Shown piece by piece: positions 1-7,346 of a stretch of DNA of 50,011 nt. The notes beneath the pieces are model-generated. The model saw only the letters and a list, made by a program, of their open reading frames with translations. It was not told the origin of the DNA and ran no database searches. The position numbers were made by a program, and so were the translations under genes. The stretch is taken from NCBI GenBank assembly GCA_039188975.1, contig JBCCYT010000016.1:1-50011 (forward strand), given 5' to 3'. The DNA comes from UBA11606 sp039188975 (GTDB lineage Bacteria > Actinomycetota > Acidimicrobiia > Acidimicrobiales > Aldehydirespiratoraceae). How positions within the stretch are numbered: position 1 is the stretch's first letter; each line of letters starts with the position of its first letter.

Positions 1-20
1 GAGCGTTCTGGCCGACGCGA

Positions 21-293
21 TCAGGTGGTTTCGATTACGGCTGCGTAGCGTTGTTGGGCGGCTTGTGCGGAGGTGCCGAGGAGTTCGCCGATGCGCTGCC
101 ACGAGACGCCTTTGGATCGTGCGGCGGTGACGGCGTCGAGGATCTGGCGTTCACTGCGGGCGCGGGCGAGGGCGGCTCGTTCGAGGAGGTATTCCTCGAC
201 GGGGCGTTCGTCGTCGGGTGCGGGTTCGTAGTCCTCGAAGCGTTGGGCGAGTTCGTCGGCGTGGTCGAGGATTTCTTGGATCGATCGAGGCAT
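21..293 (-). CDS. Small HTH-containing protein, antitoxin-like
   Basis: 90 aa, acidic N-terminal half (residues 1-45, rich in D and E) and a C-terminal helix-turn-helix-like segment around residues 60-85 (VSWQRIGELLGTSAQAAQQRY). This is the architecture of a small conserved actinobacterial family that I remember next to a ~75-80 aa partner. Its ATG overlaps the stop of the upstream partner (TGATG), so the two are translationally coupled. The pair resembles a toxin-antitoxin module, with this protein as the DNA-binding member; that role is inferred from size and arrangement only. It could also be a plain regulator. Confidence 0.6.
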   Translation of the reverse strand: MPRSIQEILDHADELAQRFEDYEPAPDDERPVEEYLLERAALARARSERQILDAVTAARSKGVSWQRIGELLGTSAQAAQQRYAAVIETT

Positions 294-520
294 CAGGTGT
301 CCTCCAGGAACTTGGGGCGGGCGGCCATGGCGTGGACGACGAACTCGACACCCTCAGCCTCAGCGACGCCGATCTCGAGCAGCCGGGCTGACGGGTCGGG
401 GCCGATCAGCATGGTCAGGTCGTCGAGGTCGAACACTCGGATCGGGTGGCGGTAGGCGTGGAGCATGTCTTCGTCGTCGATCCCGTGTCTGCGGGCGCTC
501 GCCAGAATCACCGGATCCAC
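293..520 (-). CDS. Small conserved protein, putative toxin partner
   Basis: About 75 aa. The body (ILASARRHGIDDEDMLHAYR and the end VHAMAARPKFL) matches a conserved actinobacterial family of unknown function that pairs with the HTH protein downstream; its length and layout recall BrnT-like type II toxins, but I see no catalytic signature that proves it. Homology begins at the GTG at 520, so I use that start. A TTG at 529 is closer to the purine run AAGGTAAG and is a fair alternative. An in-frame ATG further upstream (688) would reach into the divergent integrase gene and is unlikely. It sits directly before the tyrosine recombinase, a common place for stabilisation modules on mobile DNA. Confidence 0.5.
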   Translation of the reverse strand: MDPVILASARRHGIDDEDMLHAYRHPIRVFDLDDLTMLIGPDPSARLLEIGVAEAEGVEFVVHAMAARPKFLEDT

Positions 521-596
521 ACCTATCAACTTACCTTGATGTCGCCCATGGGTGGTGGTCGCCTGGGTTCTCCATCCACCTTGAAGGAGAACCATC

Positions 597-1535
597 ATGC
601 ACACCACCGCGACGCATCGCAGTGAGACCGTCGGCCAGCTCGTGCTGGTCGATGCCGACCCGACCCGACGTCGCGTCAACCGGGCCATCGCCGGGTTCCT
701 CGCCGGCTACACCGGCACCACCTTGGAGGCCTACCGCCTCGACCTGCGCCAGTGGGCCACCTGGATCGACACCGCCCGACTGGTCATGTTCGATGTCGAA
801 CGAGCCCACATCGAGCTCTACGCCCGCTGGTGCGAATCCGAAGGCAAAGCACCGGCGACGATCGGACGCCGGTTGTCGACGATCTGCGGGTTCTACAACT
901 ACTGCTCCGAGGAGTACCTCATTGAGCGCAAACCCGCCGCTCATGTGCGCCGCCCGAAACAGAACTACGAGTCATCGACGCTGGGCCTGGATCGCAACGA
1001 GCTCGGCGCGTTCTTGGTCCAGGCCGGACTCTCCGGTGGCCGAGACCACGCACTCGCATGCCTGCTCGCATTGAACGGGCTGCGGATCTCCGAGGCGCTC
1101 GGCGCCGACATCGACAACATCGACGTCAACCGAGGGCACCGCACCCTGTTCATCCACCGCAAAGGCAACACGACCGCGACCATCCCGCTGTCACCGCGCA
1201 CAGCGAGGGCGCTCGATCTCTACATCGGCGAACGAGAGACCGGGCCGATCTTCTTGAACCACGGCAGCACCCGCCGCCTCGACCGCCACGCCTCAGCCCG
1301 CATCGTGCGACGGCTCGCCAAACGAGCCGGGATCGACAAACGCATCTCCCCACACTCGCTCCGACACTCCTTCATCACGGCCGCCCTCGACGCCGGCGTG
1401 CCGCTACGCGACGTTCAAGAAGCCGCCTCCCACGCCGACCCGAGAACCACCATGCGTTACGACCGCGGCCGAGGATCCCTCGACCGCCACCCCACCTACA
1501 TCGTCTCGACCTTCGTCGCCGGCGCCAGCCGCTAA
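597..1535 (+). CDS. Tyrosine recombinase / site-specific integrase
   Basis: 312 aa, the usual size for XerC/D-like or phage-type integrases. Residues ~25-115 form the SAM-like core-binding domain; ~130-305 the catalytic domain. Visible catalytic residues: Arg in NGLRISEAL, Lys in the beta-hairpin (HRKGN), the H-x-x-R box PHSLRH, His in ASHADPRTT and the nucleophile Tyr in TTMRYDRGR. It cuts and rejoins DNA through a 3'-phosphotyrosine link. The ATG is preceded by a good AAGGAGA site. The gene is divergent from the toxin/antitoxin-like pair. I see no att site or phage genes, so it may be the edge of an element lying left of the window or an orphan integrase. Confidence 0.9.
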   Translation: MHTTATHRSETVGQLVLVDADPTRRRVNRAIAGFLAGYTGTTLEAYRLDLRQWATWIDTARLVMFDVERAHIELYARWCESEGKAPATIGRRLSTICGFYNYCSEEYLIERKPAAHVRRPKQNYESSTLGLDRNELGAFLVQAGLSGGRDHALACLLALNGLRISEALGADIDNIDVNRGHRTLFIHRKGNTTATIPLSPRTARALDLYIGERETGPIFLNHGSTRRLDRHASARIVRRLAKRAGIDKRISPHSLRHSFITAALDAGVPLRDVQEAASHADPRTTMRYDRGRGSLDRHPTYIVSTFVAGASR

Positions 1536-1540
1536 ACCCT

Positions 1541-1586
1541 CGGGCGATCGTCGGCCGCACCTTGGCGGAGGCCGACGACCCGCCCG
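1541..1586. terminator. Hairpin between convergent genes, likely bidirectional terminator
   Basis: Arms CGGGCG-at-CGTCGGCC and GGCCGACG-acc-CGCCCG pair over 14 bp around a 13-nt loop. It lies between the stop of the integrase and the stop of the HAD gene on the other strand. There is no T-run, which is common in very GC-rich genomes. Confidence 0.5.
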
Positions 1587-1608
1587 GTTAGTGCCGGATC
1601 TGGGCGGC

Positions 1609-2253
1609 TCATCGGTCTCGGTCGATTGCGGGGACAAGGTCCTTCAGGGACGAGATCGAGACGCTCGGTGGCGACTCGCCTTCAGGCCATCGGCGGCCAC
1701 GAGAGAGCCAGGCCGTCTTCATCCCGAGCCGCTGTCCGCCGCCTATGTCGTTCAGTGGTGAATCGCCGACCATCCACGAATCCGAGAGCGGATGGCCAGC
1801 TTGGTCCGCTGCCATCTCGAAGATCTCCGGCAACGGCTTCTTGACCCCCACCTCAGCAGAGACGCACACAACATCGAACAGGTGCCGTATGCCGAGCACG
1901 TCGATCTTGCCCTGTTGTTGGCCCGAAGAGCCATTCGTGACCAAGGCCAACGTCCACGCACGGTTGCGCATCTGCCGCAAGCAAGCCAACGCACCGGGCG
2001 TGGGTCGAGCCAGCTCTACGACGCGCGCTTGGTACTTCGCCAAGAGTTGCTCGACCGAAGGATCCAGCTCCAACCGATCCCTGATCGCCTGGAACACTTC
2101 TACCCGATCGGCGTAGCCATCGTTGTCGACGTCAACGATCCAGTCGCATGCATCTCGGGGCAGACCGTGCTCCTCCTTGAACTCGGCCAGCCACGCAGCG
2201 AACGATGCCTCGCGATCAGCAACCGTGTTGTCCAGGTCAAGCATCACCAGCAC
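1609..2253 (-). CDS. HAD-superfamily hydrolase (HAD-IA type)
   Basis: 214 aa. HAD motif I DLDNTVAD is at residues ~6-13 (nucleophile Asp and the +2 Asp), motif II is the LVTNGS segment, motif III Lys in VKKPLPEIF, and motif IV is VGDSPLNDI. The helical cap inserted between motifs I and II (residues ~15-90) is the phosphoglycolate-phosphatase-like type. It should be a small-molecule phosphatase; the substrate cannot be told from sequence. The GTG at 2253 gives the listed start; an ATG three codons on (2244) is equally possible. It converges with the integrase over a hairpin. Confidence 0.85.
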   Translation of the reverse strand: MLVMLDLDNTVADREASFAAWLAEFKEEHGLPRDACDWIVDVDNDGYADRVEVFQAIRDRLELDPSVEQLLAKYQARVVELARPTPGALACLRQMRNRAWTLALVTNGSSGQQQGKIDVLGIRHLFDVVCVSAEVGVKKPLPEIFEMAADQAGHPLSDSWMVGDSPLNDIGGGQRLGMKTAWLSRGRRWPEGESPPSVSISSLKDLVPAIDRDR

Positions 2254-2584
2254 GACGCCAAGCTAAGCGCATCGAGGACGCCCATGCGCCGGAGTTTGCC
2301 CACGCGAGAACGGCACTACTGCTCGGGGCCTGCCAAAGGGATCGAACCGTCGCGGCGAGGGCATCGTCACCTCTGTGCGGCCGGTTGGCAACGGTGTGTC
2401 GGCTACGTTCGCGATCTCGTTTTGGCCCGCGGAGTCGGATCGAGGGGGCCGCTACGTGCGATTAGATCACCGATCGGAATCATCGAGTGACGGAACCTGC
2501 GTGAGTGGACGACGCGAGGTTCGTGTCGCAGAGTCCTTCTTCGAGGAGCTGGCCTGACGCCTTCGGTCCACCTATCGTCAGGGT
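2254..2584. other. Intergenic stretch without a supported gene
   Basis: 331 bases between the start of the HAD gene and the start of the acetyltransferase. Short open frames here have no recognisable protein content and no ribosome site. I checked a T-arm-like string near 2340 and found no tRNA fold. It must contain the two divergent promoters, but none is clear. Confidence 0.5.
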
Positions 2585-3148
2585 ATGACGGGTCCGAGGG
2601 CAGCGGTGACCGGCGAGCGGTGGGATCACCGACGAACCGATCGGTTGGTGCTCGATCATGTCCACGTAACCGATGTCGACGATTGGCACCGGATTCATGC
2701 TGATCCGAGGGTGTGGACGCATTTCCCGTCGGGCCGTCACACCTCACGAGACGTCAGTGCGCAGTTTGTCTCGGGGAGCATCGCGGATTGGGATGCCACC
2801 GGTCTCGGGTACTGGTCGATCCGAGAGGTGTCGGACGGCCCGGTCATCGGCTGTGGCGGGTGTCGGCTCGTGCCCGATCGGGGCCGTTGGAACCTCTACT
2901 ACCGATTCGCTCCCGAGGTTCAGGGGCGCGGTTACGGCACTGAGTTGGCTCGCACGGCCGTCGCAGCCGCACATGACGTCGAGCCGGCGTTGCCGGTGAC
3001 GGCCTACATGCTCGAACACAATGCGGCCTCGTGGCGGGTTGCCGAGAGAATCGGTCTCGTCCGCACGTGGGTCGGGCCGGATGAAGGAAACCCCGATCCC
3101 GAAGCCGTGAGCTTCCTCTACGCCGACCGGCCCGGCGTCACGATCTGA
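2585..3148 (+). CDS. GNAT family N-acetyltransferase (RimJ/RimL type)
   Basis: 187 aa. The N-terminus (RRTDRLVLDHVHVTDVDDW) is typical of RimJ/RimL-like GNATs, followed by the acetyl-CoA-binding segment FAPEVQGRGYGTELARTA (the R/Q-x-x-G-x-G/A loop) near residues 108-126 and the helix HNAASWRVAERIGL near 148-162, which is the conserved end of this subfamily. It would transfer an acetyl group from acetyl-CoA to an amine, either a protein N-terminus or a small molecule. It stands alone between a gene-free stretch and the DinB-like gene. Confidence 0.85.
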   Translation: MTGPRAAVTGERWDHRRTDRLVLDHVHVTDVDDWHRIHADPRVWTHFPSGRHTSRDVSAQFVSGSIADWDATGLGYWSIREVSDGPVIGCGGCRLVPDRGRWNLYYRFAPEVQGRGYGTELARTAVAAAHDVEPALPVTAYMLEHNAASWRVAERIGLVRTWVGPDEGNPDPEAVSFLYADRPGVTI

Positions 3149-3208
3149 CCTTTGGCCCCTGCCGGTCGTCGGCAGCAGTCTCATGTTCGGGCCGGTTAGC
3201 GTCGGCAT

Positions 3209-3814
3209 GTGGCGAGTGACGCTGAACTTCGTCGTGCGATGGCCACCACCATGCGCGGTTTCGCTGCGGTCGTGGCGTCGCTCGAACCTGAGCACTGGGT
3301 CCTGCCAACGCCGTGTCCGGGTTGGTCGGTGTTCGATGTCGTGGACCATGTGGTCGCCGGAGAACGATTCACGGCGCTGACACTGGCGGGAGCATCGTTG
3401 GCCGACGCAACGGCGACTCAGGCCGGCGTCGACGTCGAGAACCCCGACGTGGTTTCGCAGGTCACGGACGCAGCTGCGGCTGTGCTGGCGGCATTCGACG
3501 GCCCCCTCGACCGGATGATCGCGCATCGGGTCGGAGCCGTGTCTGCTCGCCGAGTGCTGGGCTTTCGGATCATCGATCAGCTCGGCCACACCTGGGACAT
3601 CGCAGCGGCAACCGGCCAACCGGGCGTGCTCGATCCCCGCGCGCTCGCCGTCGGCATTGACGTTGCCCGGGCGGAGCGGGCAACGCTTGAACGATCCCCG
3701 AACTTCGCCACCGTGGCTGACGACGGCCGCGCAGCCGGTGACCCGCTGACGACGTTCCTCCGATCGATCGGGAGAACGCCGTCGATATCCGATGCCGGGC
3801 CCGGGATCGGGTGA
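3209..3814 (+). CDS. TIGR03086-type DinB-like / maleylpyruvate-isomerase N-domain protein
   Basis: 201 aa, four-helix DinB-like fold. Signature blocks are LPTPCPGWSVFDVVDHV (residues ~32-48) and IIDQLGHTWDIAAATG (~121-136). His47, His127 and Asp130 are the probable metal ligands. In Actinobacteria this family includes mycothiol-dependent metalloenzymes and many members of unknown substrate. The start is GTG at 3209, in keeping with family length. No functional partner is adjacent: downstream is a truncated peptidase on the other strand. Confidence 0.8.
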   Translation: MASDAELRRAMATTMRGFAAVVASLEPEHWVLPTPCPGWSVFDVVDHVVAGERFTALTLAGASLADATATQAGVDVENPDVVSQVTDAAAAVLAAFDGPLDRMIAHRVGAVSARRVLGFRIIDQLGHTWDIAAATGQPGVLDPRALAVGIDVARAERATLERSPNFATVADDGRAAGDPLTTFLRSIGRTPSISDAGPGIG

Positions 3815-3828
3815 CCCCAGGGCGGTGG

Positions 3829-4458
3829 TCAGCCCGCCATCGCCAGCGCGGCGTACAGGCCGACACCGCGGTAGAAGGAATCCTCGTTCAGCCGCATGAG
3901 GTTCGAGTGCAGCGGGATCGCAGCCGCCGGGCTGACATCGTCGGGGCAGGCGCCGATCATCAACATCGCCCCCGGCACCTCGTTGAGGACATAGCTGAAA
4001 TCCTCGGCGGCCATGATCGGGTCGGGCAGCATCACGAAATCGTCGGCACCGACGAGCGCGGTGGCGACATCGCCGGCGTGCACGGCCTGCTCGGCGTCGT
4101 TGATCGTCGGCGGGTAGCCCGGAATGATGTCGGCGTTGCAGTTGCAACCGTGGGCCCACGCCAGGTTCGTGGCGACCCGTGGCAGGCATTCGAGCACGGT
4201 CTGGCGGGTCTTCTCGCTGTAGGTGCGGATGGTGCCTTCGAGAAACGCCGACGACGGGATGATGTTGTTGGTCGTTCCCGCTTCGATACGGGCAACCGTG
4301 AGCACGGCCGGGTCGGTCGCCGGGATCTCACGGGTCATCATGGTCTGCAGGCTGCCCACCATCGCGGCTGCCGGCGGGATCGGATCGACGGCGTTGTGCG
4401 GCGCCGAGGCGTGGCCGCCCTCGCCGTTGACGCATGCCGCCATGATGCTGACGTCGGT
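3829..4458 (-). pseudogene. 5'-truncated M20 family metallopeptidase/amidohydrolase
   Basis: Only the back half of an M20 (IAA-amino-acid hydrolase/carboxypeptidase-like) enzyme remains. The dimerisation (lid) domain is intact from GEGGHASAPH through TTNNIIP and LEGTIRT, and the C-terminal catalytic piece carries AEDFSYVL with its metal-ligand Glu. The N-terminal catalytic half with the H-x-D and first Glu zinc ligands (~180 residues) is absent. Homology runs back to about 4458, where an in-frame TGA (4459-4461) stops it, and the neighbouring membrane-protein gene ends only 19 nt further. An ATG at 4443 could start a 204-residue fragment but it could not be a working peptidase. This looks like a deletion scar. 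Confidence 0.8.
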
Positions 4459-4479
4459 TCACGGGGGCCGCGGCGGCTG

Positions 4480-5364
4480 TCACACGGTTGCGAGATCCGG
4501 CTGGGTGGCCGCGGCCGACGAACGGTCGAGACGACGGCGAGCCAGTTCAGCGAGAGCGATGCCTACCGGCGCGCCGCCCCACGCCGAGAGGTTCCAGGCG
4601 ACCCCCTCGTAGTTGATGAAGATCGGATCGCTGAAGAACATGATTGCTCGGAAGCCGAAATAGGAACCCCACAGCGAGCCGGCGTGACGCCACATCCAGA
4701 CCCGGTGATCGGCGTAGGCGCCGCGTCGAGCGCTGCGAACGCCGAGCACGCCGGTGACTGCAACACACGCACTCATCTCCCACAGGCCAAACATCGACCA
4801 CGCCCCGCCGTACTCCGGAATCGTCGTGTGCTGGCCGGCCAACACTGCGCCGAAGAACACGCCGATCCCCATCGCGCCGAAACATGTCATGCCGAGCTGT
4901 CGGTGACGCCGGGACCTGCGTGCATTGGGCTGACCTGGCTGTACAGGTCGAAGGAGCTGCCACGTCACGAGGGCCATGGCGATGGTGTTGCCCACGATGT
5001 GGCCATAGAACATCGCTTTCTGCCCGGAGCTGCCGTTGGCGAAGCGATCGAAAAACACGACCGCCCAGCTCGTGTGGAGGGTCTCGCCGTCGGTGTCGAT
5101 CGTGCACTCGTTGGCCGGGCACGTCACCACATTGGCCAACGCCGCAAGGTCGCCGTGCACCACGGCGAGCGAAACGTCGGTGATCGCCGTCGTGTGACCA
5201 AACCCGTAGTCCAGCCCGGGCACGATGAAGCGCACGTTGAGCACGACGGCCAGGGTGATGCCGACCAGGATCCACGGCTTCCACCGCTTGGTGATGAACC
5301 CGTAGACGCCGAGCGCGGTCCAGCTGGCCATCGTGATGAGATACGCGCTCACGTCCCACGGCAT
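4480..5364 (-). CDS. Multi-pass membrane protein of unknown function
   Basis: 294 aa from an ATG with a strong AGGGGAAGGA site. About six to seven hydrophobic segments are visible: near residues 5-22, 28-45, 105-130, 155-178, 185-205 and 225-245. A Cys pair in the loop VTCPANECTIDTDGE could be a disulfide on the outside of the cell. I do not recognise the family. It is divergent from a TetR regulator with a palindrome between them, so its expression is probably controlled by that repressor; the usual interpretation would be a transporter or a membrane enzyme acting on a hydrophobic compound, but that is a guess. Confidence 0.75.
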   Translation of the reverse strand: MPWDVSAYLITMASWTALGVYGFITKRWKPWILVGITLAVVLNVRFIVPGLDYGFGHTTAITDVSLAVVHGDLAALANVVTCPANECTIDTDGETLHTSWAVVFFDRFANGSSGQKAMFYGHIVGNTIAMALVTWQLLRPVQPGQPNARRSRRHRQLGMTCFGAMGIGVFFGAVLAGQHTTIPEYGGAWSMFGLWEMSACVAVTGVLGVRSARRGAYADHRVWMWRHAGSLWGSYFGFRAIMFFSDPIFINYEGVAWNLSAWGGAPVGIALAELARRRLDRSSAAATQPDLATV

Positions 5365-5402
5365 CGCGGCTGATCCTTCCCCTCGAACGAGCGCCACGAA
5401 CA

Positions 5403-5422
5403 TAGTTGTTGTTACGCAACTA
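5403..5422. promoter_or_regulatory. Inverted repeat, probable TetR operator
   Basis: TAGTTG-N8-CAACTA in the 79-bp gap between the divergent membrane-protein gene and the TetR gene; the inner bases TTGTTACGCAA add further symmetry. Position and form are those of an autoregulatory TetR-family operator. Inference from arrangement. Confidence 0.6.
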
Positions 5423-5443
5423 AGTCCAGCGTACGCTCGGGAC

Positions 5444-6079
5444 GTGCCCACGCCGCCCCCTCGAAGCCAGCGGCCAACCCAAGCCGATCGTCGAGAAGCA
5501 TCGGCCCGTCGGCTGCTCAACGCAGCGATCGAACACTTCGCCGACAACGGGTTCGCCCGGACAACCGCCGCCGACATCGCCGCAACAGCCGGCTACTCAC
5601 GCGAGATGGTCCGAACCAGATTCGGTTCCAAACAGGAGATTCTCGAGGTTCTGCTCCGAGAGCACTTCGAGAACGTGTTGATCTACCCCGCGAACACCAC
5701 CGATGCAGGGCTCGACCAGATCCTCGAACGTATCGACCGCCTGGTCAGGCTCCACGCCGAGTCTCCTCAACTGCTGCAGGCGATCCTCACGGTGGGTTTC
5801 GAGGCACCCAGCGCAGACCCGTGGCTCACGGCCCGGATGGGGGATTGGTTCACCCGAGCCACCGACCGCATCGCGGAGCTCGTCGTGCTCGGCCACGCGG
5901 ACCGCTCGGTCCGAGTGGAACTCGATCCCCAGCACGAAGCCCTCAGCTTCGTTTCGGAATGCACCGGTCTGTGCTTCGGCTTCATGGTTGGCGGCACCGG
6001 CCCGAGCTTCGAGGTGCTGCTGCGGGCGTGGCGGCAGCGGGTCGAGCAGCACCTGTCCGGGTCGATCAGTCGGCCGTGA
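5444..6079 (+). CDS. TetR/AcrR family transcriptional regulator
   Basis: 211 aa from GTG 5444. The N-terminal HTH is clear: ARRLLNAAIEHFADNGFART then TAADIAATAGYSREMVRTRF (residues ~22-62), where the usual Y-x-x-F is R-x-R-F. The C-terminal ligand-binding domain is poorly conserved as usual. It is divergent from the membrane protein across the inverted repeat, so it probably represses itself and that gene. Its 3' end overlaps by 14 nt the 3' end of the convergent selenoprotein gene. A longer reading frame begins at 5333 but would cover the operator and has no homology. Confidence 0.85.
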   Translation: MPTPPPRSQRPTQADRREASARRLLNAAIEHFADNGFARTTAADIAATAGYSREMVRTRFGSKQEILEVLLREHFENVLIYPANTTDAGLDQILERIDRLVRLHAESPQLLQAILTVGFEAPSADPWLTARMGDWFTRATDRIAELVVLGHADRSVRVELDPQHEALSFVSECTGLCFGFMVGGTGPSFEVLLRAWRQRVEQHLSGSISRP

Positions 6080-7340
6080 AACCGCCGGCGATGCCTTTGA
6101 AGTTCGATGCGCCCCGGTAGTGACCCTCCGGAATCATGAAGTTGCGGACGAGCAGCGCCATCGGGTCGTCGCGGCCCGCCTCGGTGAGATGGTCGGCCAG
6201 GACGAGGAAGAGCTCGCCCAGCACGGTGTCACCGAAGATCCAGTCGTTGAGCGCATCGTGGTCTGGTGAGATAGCGCCCGGCTGACTCGCCATCGCTTCG
6301 TGGTAGAAGCTGCGGAGATCGTCGGCGAGATGGCGCAGCAGGAATGGCATGTCGTGGGACCACACAACGTCGGGGCCGATGTCTGCTGTGACGTCACCCG
6401 ACTCTGCGGTCGCGAGCAGGGCCGCCGCGACCTCATCGATCTGGTCCGGCTCAGCGCCGGACAGTCCGAACAGGGTGCGGCCCCGGCGCCGGCGGGTTTC
6501 AACCGCCCACGGCCGCAATCGGTCGACTTCGGCCATCAGGCGGGCGCCCAACGAGTCATCGGTCTCAACGGCAAGGTTGAGCGGACAGGCCCACGGCTCA
6601 GGTCCCACGCCCGCTGCGTCGACGGGATAGTCCTCGATCGTGGGCTCGGTCGCGGTTTCCAACATCGTGAGCGCCGCCCGAACGACGTCGAGCTGAAACG
6701 CTGGATCACCGGGTTCGCCCAGCGGGCGGCCGAGCGGAAACGGCACCCACAGCGCCCGTGGTGGCGCAACCCGTTCGGTCTGCTCTCGGATCAGGCTGAT
6801 CGATGCGGTCGCAACCCCGGCTCGCTCGATGAAGTGGGCAAGAGCGCCGACCGCGCCCGAACACACCGGTCAAATGGGAACGAGGAGCGCAACATCCACG
6901 CCATCAGCAGCCAGGAGGCGGCCCACCTCAACACCGGTTGCTTCGAAGGTCTGCGGGTTCGGATTCGCCCCCATGAAGGTGTAGTGCCACGAGGACACCC
7001 CTCCGATTTCGCCGGCGGCGAGCAGATCTTCGAGCCGATCGAGCGGCATGGCGACATTGGGGTCCTCAGCGAGCCCGCTGCGGTCGAAGTTGACGCTGAT
7101 GTGAGAGACCACGACGTCGGCCCAGTCGACGCCTCGAGGCATGAGACGGTAGTCGAGCGCGCCCGGGCGAAAGGGGGGATCGTCTCGGCGATGCATGCCG
7201 CACGTCGACACGATGGCGACCGTCGCATCTGCAAGCGGGGGAGGGGTCAGCCAGCGTTCGCACGCCATCGCCGGCATCTGCTTGGCCCGGGCGAGCAGAT
7301 GTTCGGCTTCGCTCGGATGGAGATCAGCGAGACGGACCAT
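6066..7340 (-). CDS. GrdB-like selenoprotein with in-frame TGA (Sec157)
   Basis: 424 aa if TGA 6872-6870 is read as selenocysteine. The two halves, 7340-6873 and 6869-6066, are in the same frame with one TGA between them. Text around it reads DVALLVPI-U-PVCSGAVGALAH, a U-x-x-C redox motif where the glycine/sarcosine/betaine reductase B (GrdB) family carries Sec. Sequence resembling this family continues on both sides: ISVNFDRSG and WHYTFMGANP before it, AGVATASISLIREQTE and PFPLGRPLGEP after it. A hairpin with a GGU loop follows the TGA at SECIS distance. Downstream codons stay clean for 268 residues, against a pseudogene. It begins 6 nt after hemB stops, so the two form an operon. In anaerobes GrdB takes part in reductive cleavage of glycine-type substrates with GrdA and GrdC; those are not here, so the role is probably a different thiol/selenol reduction. 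Confidence 0.8.
6842..6858 (-). promoter_or_regulatory. Predicted bacterial SECIS hairpin
   Basis: In the mRNA, 11 nt after the UGA, GGGCGC pairs with GCGCUC (6 bp, one G-U) around the loop GGUCG. A G/GU at the top of a short stem at this distance is the bacterial SECIS layout recognised by SelB. The hairpin lies inside the coding sequence, as bacterial SECIS elements do. Confidence 0.65.
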
Positions 7341-7346
7341 GGTCGC

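Noticed and set aside
2320..2370. Possible tRNA on the minus strand (GGTTCGATCCC string)
   Set aside because: The T stem does not pair and no acceptor stem or anticodon arm can be formed.
2744..4189. Long open frame on the minus strand across the GNAT and DinB-like genes
   Set aside because: No homology; Arg/Gly-rich antisense shadow typical of high-GC DNA.
3811..5373. 520-codon open frame opposite the M20 fragment and membrane protein
   Set aside because: Composition (Arg, His, Gly, Asp-rich) is that of an antisense shadow; the opposite strand has real homology.
6066..7340. A pseudogene or two separate genes split by a nonsense TGA
   Set aside because: The frame, codon quality and family homology continue without gap, the TGA is at the known Sec position and a SECIS-type hairpin follows.
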